In this document: piece after piece, positions 1-4,529 of the stretch
How the letters are laid out: each line of letters begins with the position of its first letter
How positions within the stretch are numbered: position 1 is the first letter of the stretch
DNA from: an uncultured Ruminococcus sp.
GTDB taxonomy: Bacteria; Bacillota; Clostridia; Oscillospirales; Ruminococcaceae
DNA length: 10,500 nucleotides
Direction of reading: 5' to 3'
Assembly (NCBI GenBank): GCA_946188175.1
Contig: CAMHUJ010000024.1
Span: 1-10,500 of the forward strand
The notes under the pieces: generated by a model
What the model saw: the letters and a program-made list of their open reading frames with translations, nothing else
Told to the model about the DNA's origin: nothing
Databases searched by the model: none
Made by a program: the position numbers and the translations under genes

Positions 1-53
1 TAGGCAAGCAGCCCCACTTCCTCGGAGAGAGCATCGACATCGGGTGAGCCGAG

Positions 54-1421
54 TCACTTCTTGACCAATCGCAGGATGATTGGTTCGGGCTCCTCTCCCT
101 TCTTTGATTTCGCCGGCATCGCCTTGAAGACAGGCAGGGCGTAGGACGTTCCACTGATTTGCTCCAATACGTATTCTTTCGGCGAGATGACATGGCCTTG
201 GACGTCATAAACTCTTCCCCCAACGATAGAGAAAAGATCGCCATCCACTTGGATGAGGGACGTCTCAATATCCTCCCCTATGTTTTTGACGAGCGTCCGA
301 GACTCCATGCCGGAGATGCGAACGACTTCTTTCCACCCATCCTTTTCCAGGATGGCGAGAGCGGGATCGCCCGTGACAATTTCGTAATTTGAACCGTACT
401 CGAAGGGGACTACCGTTTCCCCGGAATGATTGATGACTCCCGTTTTTCCCCCTTTCGATACACACGCATAGTTGTCGATAAAGGAATCGGGCCCTTCAAA
501 AAGGCACGGGATGGCCAGTACGCCCTTACGATCGACATAGCCCCATTTGCCGTCCTTGCAGAATGCCGCCGCGCCTTCCTTGAAATCCAGCGCATACGGA
601 TAATCGAACGGCAGAATCACCTCATTGTTCCGGATCAGACCGAAGCCGCCCGCGACGCTGCCCTTCGCACTCATATCCGTAAGATAATCCTGCGGCAGCG
701 TGATACTTCTTGCGACCACGGTATCTGTCAGATCATCCTTTCGCTCAAAGCCGATCTGCCCATGCAGCCAGAGCTCATCGCCGTTCTCTGCGCTGTGCAG
801 CACATCGGACGCATAGGTTCCGGCATATTTCTGCTCGGATTCATAGGCATAGTCCTTGCCGAAATAGCAGGTGGAGAACATCTCACCGCATTCCGGACAA
901 ATCGGCTCCTCGTATGCCACAAATTTCCTCGATTTGACGCAGAAAACCTGCGAAGTGCCTGCCGGAGACGGATCAGCCTGAAAATCGTAATGTGCAGTCC
1001 CGCTGTCCAGCATGCCGCGGACAGCCTTGTATTTCGGCTCCATGACGACATTGCCGTCATAATCGACCATGCCGAGCAGATCGCCGCGGATCAGCAGCGC
1101 AAAATCCGTGTCGAGATAATCGCCGTAATTCGCGTTCGCATTCTCCGCCGCAACCACGTTGATATCATCCGCCTCGAGAAAAGGCTCCCTGACCCATTGA
1201 TAAGGCTTTTCAGGCTCCGCCTCGGTCGTCGTCACAGTTGTTGTTTCGGGTGCGGTTGTCGCGGATGCCGCGGTCTGCTCCGTACCGGCCGTTTCCGTCG
1301 CAGTGGTCTGCTTTTTGAGCGGAGATGTTTCGACATTGATGATCGGGTCCTTCCGCTCCCCCGTGCAGCCGGTCAGCAGCAGACAGATGCCCGCAGCCAG
1401 CACATAATTTCGCATTTTCAT
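54..1421 (-). CDS. WG-repeat lipoprotein, secreted and membrane-anchored
   Basis: I do not recognise a named protein. The start at 1421 is chosen because AAGGAG lies six bases upstream of it; an in-frame ATG at 1436 would place that ribosome binding site inside the coding sequence. The 455-residue product begins with a short signal peptide ending in the lipobox L-T-G-C (Cys19), so lipidation and display on the outer membrane face are expected. A Thr/Ala/Glu-rich linker of low complexity (about 30-75) follows. Degenerate WG-type beta repeats come next: G-M-V-D-Y-D-G-N near 115, K-W-G-Y-V-D near 292-297 (Trp293), and a third unit with K-T-G-V-I-N shortly after. A CPEC...C cluster near 174-185 could bind metal or form disulfides. 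WG repeats generally mediate binding rather than catalysis; the ligand is unknown. No promoter is visible between the pnp terminator and this start, so expression may rely on readthrough or on a promoter inside pnp. Confidence 0.85.
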   Translation of the reverse strand: MKMRNYVLAAGICLLLTGCTGERKDPIINVETSPLKKQTTATETAGTEQTAASATTAPETTTVTTTEAEPEKPYQWVREPFLEADDINVVAAENANANYGDYLDTDFALLIRGDLLGMVDYDGNVVMEPKYKAVRGMLDSGTAHYDFQADPSPAGTSQVFCVKSRKFVAYEEPICPECGEMFSTCYFGKDYAYESEQKYAGTYASDVLHSAENGDELWLHGQIGFERKDDLTDTVVARSITLPQDYLTDMSAKGSVAGGFGLIRNNEVILPFDYPYALDFKEGAAAFCKDGKWGYVDRKGVLAIPCLFEGPDSFIDNYACVSKGGKTGVINHSGETVVPFEYGSNYEIVTGDPALAILEKDGWKEVVRISGMESRTLVKNIGEDIETSLIQVDGDLFSIVGGRVYDVQGHVISPKEYVLEQISGTSYALPVFKAMPAKSKKGEEPEPIILRLVKK

Positions 1422-1447
1422 ACTTTTCTCCTTCATGCACCGCTCGC

Positions 1448-1480
1448 AAAAACAGGGCAGACCAAATCCGATCTGCCCTG
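1448..1480 (-). terminator. Intrinsic terminator of pnp
   Basis: On the minus strand a perfect 9-bp stem (CAGGGCAGA with TCTGCCCTG, arms 1472-1480 and 1453-1461) with a 10-base loop is followed directly by five T residues (1452-1448). It begins 15 bases after the pnp stop codon. The downstream lipoprotein start is only 26 bases beyond the T tract. Confidence 0.85.
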
Positions 1481-1495
1481 CCGTTGATGCATCAA

Positions 1496-3634
1496 TCAGG
1501 CGTTATCATCCTGAACCAGCTGCTTTCTTGCCTCCAGCTCAGCGAGTGCGTCCTTTCTGGAAAGGGAAATCTTGCCCTTGACATCGTCGATCTCCATGAC
1601 CTTGACGACGATCTCATCGCCCAGCGAGACAACATCCTCGGTCTTTTCGACACGCTGCTTGTCCAGCTTGGAGATATGAACCAGACCTTCCTTGCCCGGA
1701 ACGATCTCAACGAATGCGCCGAATGTCTGGATACCGGTGACCTTGCCCTTGTAGATCGCGCCGATCTCCGGACCGTTTGCAATCGTGTCAACAATCTGGA
1801 TTGCCTTTCTTGCATTTGCAAGATCAATACCGGAAACGAACACGCTGCCGTCCTCGTTGATGTCGATCTTGACATCGCACTCAGCGGAAATCTTCTGGAT
1901 CACCTTGCCGCCGGAGCCGATGACCTCGCGGATCTTGTCAACCGGAACACGGGTCTGGAGCATCTTCGGTGCATACTCGGAGACAGTCTCACGGGATGCC
2001 GGAATTGCCTTCAGCATGATCTCATCGAGAATGTAGAGACGCGCCTTGCGGGTCTTCTCGAATGCTTCCTTGATGATTGCCGGTGTCAGACCGTCAACCT
2101 TGATATCGACCTGAATTGCGGTGATACCCTTATGAGTACCGCCGACCTTGAAGTCCATATCGCCGAAGAAGTCCTCAAGGCCCTGGATATCAACCATGGT
2201 CATGAACTCGTCGGAATCCGGCTTTGTGATCAGACCGCAGGAGATACCTGCAACCGGTGCCTTGATCGGCACGCCGGCATCCATCAGAGCCAGCGTCGAA
2301 CCGCAGATCGAGCCCTGAGAGGTCGAACCGTTGGAGCTCAGAACCTCGGAAACGAGGCGCAGTGCATACGGGAATTCCTCAACAGACGGCAGAACCGGAA
2401 CCAGTGCCTTCTCAGCCAGTGCGCCGTGACCGATCTCGCGGCGTCCCGGACCTCTGGACGGCTTGGTCTCGCCGACAGAATAGCTCGGGAAGTTGTACTG
2501 GTGCATGTAGCGCTTGGTCTCCTCGTTCTCATCCAGACCGTCGATGCGCTGTGCATCGGAGACCGGACCGAGGGTTGCAATCGTCAGGACCTGCGTCTGA
2601 CCGCGGGTGAACAGACCGGAGCCGTGTACACGCGGCAGCACGCCGACCTCAGCAGCCAGCGGACGGATCTCGTCGATCTTTCTGCCGTCCACGCGCTTGC
2701 CCTGATAGAGCCAGTCGCGGACGATTGTTTTCTGGAGCTTGTAGATGCACTCATCGATCATTGCGATACGGGTCTCATTCTCCGGATCGAACTTCTCGTG
2801 GATTGCATTCTTGATCGGAAGCAGTCTTGCTTCGCGGATATTCTTATCATTGGTATCGAGCGCAAACTCGACGTCCTTGCGTGCGAATTCCATAATCGCA
2901 TCGAACAGCTCGTGATCAACCTCCATGGACTCGAACTCGAACTTCGGCTTGCCGATCTCCTTCTGGATCTCGGAAATGAACGCGACGAGCTTCTTGATCT
3001 CCTCATGTGCCTTGAGGATGCACTCGAGCATCAGATCATCCGGAACCTCGTTTGCGCCTGCCTCGATCATGACAATCTTTTCAGCAGTTGCGGCAACGGT
3101 CAGCTTCAGATCGGAGACAGCTCTCTGTGCCTTGGTCGGCATCAGAATGATCTCACCGTCAACGAGTGCGACCTCGACGCCGCCGATCGGTCCGTTCCAC
3201 GGAATATCGGAGATCGAGATTGCGACGGATGTACCGATCATGCCGAGGATTTCCGGCATCACATCCTGATCGACAGCCAGAACCGTCATGACGACTGCAA
3301 CGTCATTGCGCATATCCTTCGGGAAAAGCGGACGGATCGGACGGTCTACGCAGCGGGAAGTGAGGATCGCGTGCTCGCTCGGCTTGCCCTCGCGCTTCAT
3401 GAAGCTGCCGGGGATTCTGCCGACGGAGTACATACGCTCCTCATAATCAACGGAAAGCGGGAAGAAGTCTACGCCGTCACGCGGCTTCTCGCTCGCGGTG
3501 ACGTTTGCCATGACGACGGTGTCGCCGCAGCGGACCCAGCAGGAGCCGTTGGAAAGCTCACAGGTCTTGCCTGTTTCAATGCTCAGCTCTCTGCCGCAGA
3601 ATGTCGTCTTGAAAATCTTGTGATTCTCGAACAT
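1496..3634 (-). CDS. pnp: Polyribonucleotide nucleotidyltransferase (PNPase)
   Basis: PNPase degrades RNA 3' to 5' by phosphorolysis, releasing nucleoside diphosphates, as a cytoplasmic homotrimer. The start at 3634 has AAGGAGG nine bases upstream; the frame continues further upstream but that part lies in the structured leader. The 712-residue product matches the family's usual length. Domains in order: first RNase PH fold (about 10-140, with the G-S-F-M-K-R-E-G and D-R-P-I-R-P-L-F-P motifs), all-helical linker (about 145-230), second RNase PH fold (about 320-545), KH domain (about 555-615, V-I-G-S-G-G-K-V-I) and S1 domain (about 622-692). The segment L-E-D-F-F-G-D-M-D-F-K carries Asp488, Asp494 and Lys496, which match by spacing the metal-site residues Asp486, Asp492 and Lys494 of the E. 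coli enzyme. It follows rpsO on the same strand, as in many bacteria. Confidence 0.98.
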   Translation of the reverse strand: MFENHKIFKTTFCGRELSIETGKTCELSNGSCWVRCGDTVVMANVTASEKPRDGVDFFPLSVDYEERMYSVGRIPGSFMKREGKPSEHAILTSRCVDRPIRPLFPKDMRNDVAVVMTVLAVDQDVMPEILGMIGTSVAISISDIPWNGPIGGVEVALVDGEIILMPTKAQRAVSDLKLTVAATAEKIVMIEAGANEVPDDLMLECILKAHEEIKKLVAFISEIQKEIGKPKFEFESMEVDHELFDAIMEFARKDVEFALDTNDKNIREARLLPIKNAIHEKFDPENETRIAMIDECIYKLQKTIVRDWLYQGKRVDGRKIDEIRPLAAEVGVLPRVHGSGLFTRGQTQVLTIATLGPVSDAQRIDGLDENEETKRYMHQYNFPSYSVGETKPSRGPGRREIGHGALAEKALVPVLPSVEEFPYALRLVSEVLSSNGSTSQGSICGSTLALMDAGVPIKAPVAGISCGLITKPDSDEFMTMVDIQGLEDFFGDMDFKVGGTHKGITAIQVDIKVDGLTPAIIKEAFEKTRKARLYILDEIMLKAIPASRETVSEYAPKMLQTRVPVDKIREVIGSGGKVIQKISAECDVKIDINEDGSVFVSGIDLANARKAIQIVDTIANGPEIGAIYKGKVTGIQTFGAFVEIVPGKEGLVHISKLDKQRVEKTEDVVSLGDEIVVKVMEIDDVKGKISLSRKDALAELEARKQLVQDDNA

Positions 3635-3665
3635 TTGGAAAAGCCTCCTTAGATAATGATTTGTT

Positions 3666-3775
3666 TCGTGCTTTTCCGCAGTTCGCCCGACATCTGTTAG
3701 CATAAAATCACGGACTGCATCAGGCTCCAGTACATGATTTCATGCTAAACCGGCTGGGAGACCGCGAAAGCACGA
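3666..3775 (-). promoter_or_regulatory. Long imperfect hairpin in the pnp 5' leader
   Basis: Two nested inverted repeats fill the space between the rpsO terminator and the pnp ribosome binding site. The outer arms pair TCGTGCTTT with AAAGCACGA (3767-3775 with 3666-3674, 9 bp). The inner arms pair over 14 bp (3735-3748 with 3697-3710). The only non-Watson-Crick position in the inner stem is a G-U wobble on the pnp-sense strand but an A-C mismatch on the other strand, which supports function as pnp leader RNA. ACTG and CAGT form an apical stem. In E. coli, a long pnp leader hairpin is cut by RNase III and used for PNPase autoregulation; this one is analogous in position and shape only. No clear promoter is visible before it. 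Confidence 0.7.
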
Positions 3776-3790
3776 TTGCAGGGAACAAAT

Positions 3791-3818
3791 AAAAGGGAAG
3801 GGAGTCGCCTCCCTCCCC
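3791..3818 (-). terminator. Intrinsic terminator of rpsO
   Basis: On the minus strand a 10-bp GC-rich stem with one G-U pair (arms 3809-3818 and 3795-3804) and a GCGA loop is followed by TTTTATTT. It starts 14 bases after the rpsO stop codon. The rpsO, terminator, leader hairpin, pnp order resembles the E. coli rpsO-pnp operon. Confidence 0.85.
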
Positions 3819-3831
3819 CTCATTGCGCGTA

Positions 3832-4098
3832 TTACTTACGCAGGCCGAGACGCTCGATCGTCGCTCTGTAACGCTCGATATCCTTCTTCTTCAGGTACTG
3901 GAGCAGATTACGGCGGCGGCCGACCATTTTCAGCAGACCACGGTAGGAGTGGTGGTCGTGCTTATGCTCCTTCAGATGAGCATTCAGGTCGTTGATGCGG
4001 CGGGTCAGAATTGCGATCTGCACCTCAGGAGAACCGGTATCGCCCTCGTGGGTTGCATTTGCAAGGATGACCTCCGTCTTTTCTTCCTTACGAAGCAT
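3832..4098 (-). CDS. rpsO: 30S ribosomal protein S15
   Basis: S15 is a primary binding protein of the 30S subunit that contacts the central domain three-way junction of 16S rRNA. The 88-residue product matches the family's 88-89 residues. The hallmark features are present: T-G-S-P-E-V-Q-I-A near the N terminus, the L-K-E-H-K-H-D-H-H-S loop that contacts rRNA, and the R-G-L-L-K-M-V-G-R-R-R-N-L-L-Y-L-K type C-terminal helix. The ATG at 4098 is preferred over an in-frame GTG at 4107 because the GTG lies within the ribosome binding site GAGGTG, six bases upstream of the ATG. The gene has its own promoter and terminator. Confidence 0.98.
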   Translation of the reverse strand: MLRKEEKTEVILANATHEGDTGSPEVQIAILTRRINDLNAHLKEHKHDHHSYRGLLKMVGRRRNLLQYLKKKDIERYRATIERLGLRK

Positions 4099-4200
4099 GA
4101 GTTTCACCTCTTTCTTGATCGTTAATCCGGTAAACGCAGGTGGGGGAAGGTGAAAACCTCCTGCAAACGGCAGGCATACTCCCGAATCCGCGTAAACGGT
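4099..4200 (-). promoter_or_regulatory. Structured rpsO leader with SD-sequestering arm
   Basis: From the predicted transcription start near 4200 the leader can form CCTGC-loop-GCAGG (4174-4160) and then GGAGGT-TTTC-ACCTTCC (4161-4145). The two share bases 4160-4161. In addition TTTCACCT (4155-4148) is perfectly complementary to AGGTGAAA (4109-4102), which contains the rpsO ribosome binding site. That pairing competes with the second hairpin, so the leader could switch between open and closed ribosome access. S15 represses its own translation in several bacteria; regulation here is inferred. Confidence 0.5.
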
Positions 4201-4206
4201 CTATTT

Positions 4207-4235
4207 ATTATAACACATTTCCCGCATTTTGTCCA
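4207..4235 (-). promoter_or_regulatory. rpsO promoter (TGGACA-17-TATAAT)
   Basis: On the minus strand TGGACA (4235-4230; five of six consensus bases) is spaced 17 bases from a perfect TATAAT (4212-4207). A TG lies one base before the -10, making an extended -10. The start should fall near 4200, giving a leader of about 100 bases. Confidence 0.85.
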
Positions 4236-4262
4236 TGAACAAACTGTGAACATTTTGTGAAC
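4236..4262. repeat. Three TGAAC boxes phased at 11 bp
   Basis: TGAAC occurs at 4236-4240, 4247-4251 and 4258-4262, exactly 11 bases apart; the last two are the longer TGTGAAC. The array abuts the -35 element of the rpsO promoter. Helical phasing on one DNA face would suit a bound regulator, which is inference. Confidence 0.5.
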
Positions 4263-4265
4263 TAG

Positions 4266-4318
4266 GCGGAGACAGTGCCGGTTTGCGATAGCGCCTTACG
4301 GCATGTTGACATCTCCGC
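4266..4318. repeat. Nested inverted repeat overlapping the ncRNA promoter
   Basis: GCGGAGA (4266-4272) pairs with TCTCCGC (4312-4318), and inside it TGCCG (4276-4280) pairs with CGGCA (4299-4303). The right outer arm lies in the spacer of the promoter at 4306-4334 and the -35 lies between the two right arms. Neither predicted divergent transcript covers it, so it would act as DNA (operator or cruciform) or be a relic. Confidence 0.45.
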
Positions 4319-4334
4319 TGCACTGTGATATAAT
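4306..4334 (+). promoter_or_regulatory. Perfect consensus sigma-A promoter
   Basis: TTGACA (4306-4311), a 17-base spacer and TATAAT (4329-4334) match consensus at every position. Transcription should start near 4341, at the first base of the tRNA-like RNA. It points away from the rpsO promoter. Confidence 0.92.
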
Positions 4335-4341
4335 ATATGTA

Positions 4342-4396
4342 TCGGTAGTTTAATCAAAACAGCTGTCCTTTGCAGCAGATGCGGCTTGCCGCCCGA
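4342..4396 (+). other. Miniature cloverleaf with tRNA junction spacing
   Basis: TCGG (4342-4345) pairs with CCGA (4393-4396). Inside are, in order: a TA linker; a D-like arm GTTT/AAAC with a 5-base loop (4348-4360); a single A; an anticodon-like arm GCTG/CAGC with a 7-base loop (4362-4376); four variable bases; and GCGG/CCGC with a CTTG tetraloop (4381-4392) where the T arm would be. The 2-nt and 1-nt linkers, 7-base loop and short variable region are those of a tRNA, but the T loop is replaced and the closing stem is short. Confidence 0.5.
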
Positions 4397-4397
4397 C

Positions 4398-4470
4398 GCC
4401 CGTATATATCAACGTAAGAGCGCACCCTGTCCGGGATTGTTGTACGACGGTTCAACTCCGTCAACGGGCA
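4398..4470 (+). tRNA. Degenerate tRNA-Asp-like element (possible pseudo-tRNA)
   Basis: The 73 bases have tRNA length. GCCCGT (4398-4403) pairs with ACGGGC (4464-4469), with a mismatch at the seventh pair and A4470 in the discriminator position. The T arm is flawless: GACGG/CCGTC around TTCAACT (4446-4462), which fits TTCRANY. The D region resembles a normal one (TCAACG...GAGC) but only two of four D-stem pairs form. The anticodon stem is reduced to four pairs with an AT bulge, leaving a 7-base loop with T33 and GTC in the anticodon place (Asp), but position 37 is C rather than a purine. CCA is not encoded. These defects argue against a normal decoding tRNA. Confidence 0.5.
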
Positions 4471-4485
4471 TATTTGCAGGATACT

Positions 4486-4508
4486 GCCTTCTGCGGAAGG
4501 CTTTTTTT
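4486..4508 (+). terminator. Intrinsic terminator after the tRNA-like RNA
   Basis: GCCTTC (4486-4491), a TGCG loop and GAAGGC (4496-4501) form a 6-bp stem followed by seven T residues (4502-4508). Its first bases can also pair in GCAG-GATA-CTGC (4476-4487), a weaker competing hairpin. It separates the promoter at 4306 from the LRR gene. Confidence 0.85.
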
Positions 4509-4529
4509 ATTATGAGAGAAAGTGATCCT

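Larger units (their letters stand above)
4341..4508 (+). ncRNA. Short structured RNA: two tRNA-like folds and a terminator
   Basis: The interval from the predicted start of a perfect promoter to a strong intrinsic terminator is about 168 bases and shows no convincing protein with a ribosome binding site. It is packed with helices. A miniature cloverleaf covers 4342-4396, a 73-nt tRNA-like fold covers 4398-4470, and the terminator covers 4486-4508. I know no RNA family with this layout. It could be an independent small RNA, a pair of decayed tRNA genes, or an attenuating leader of the LRR gene that starts 21 bases after the T tract. It lacks the conserved T-box motif and I recognise no riboswitch core. 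Confidence 0.6.

Noticed and set aside
3..47. Possible C-terminal end of a plus-strand gene converging on the WG lipoprotein
   Set aside because: Fifteen codons before a stop look plausible, but the opposite strand reads equally well, so 53 bases cannot decide.
426..1487. A 353-codon plus-strand frame opposite the WG lipoprotein
   Set aside because: Its translation is Arg/His/Ile-rich with no motif, and the minus-strand frame has a lipobox and WG repeats.
1484..3652. A 722-codon open frame on the plus strand opposite pnp
   Set aside because: It mirrors pnp, which has full domain structure and a good ribosome binding site. The frame is open because of codon bias in pnp, and its translation is Leu/Asp/Cys-rich without domain signals.
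4341..4508. T-box riboswitch upstream of the LRR gene
   Set aside because: The conserved T-box antiterminator motif is absent, there is no specifier stem-loop, and the gene is not related to amino acids.
4386..4529. Extension of the LRR protein upstream through the tRNA-like RNA using a TTG start
   Set aside because: It would translate the T arm and terminator stem, has no ribosome binding site, and the extra residues do not resemble LRR sequence.
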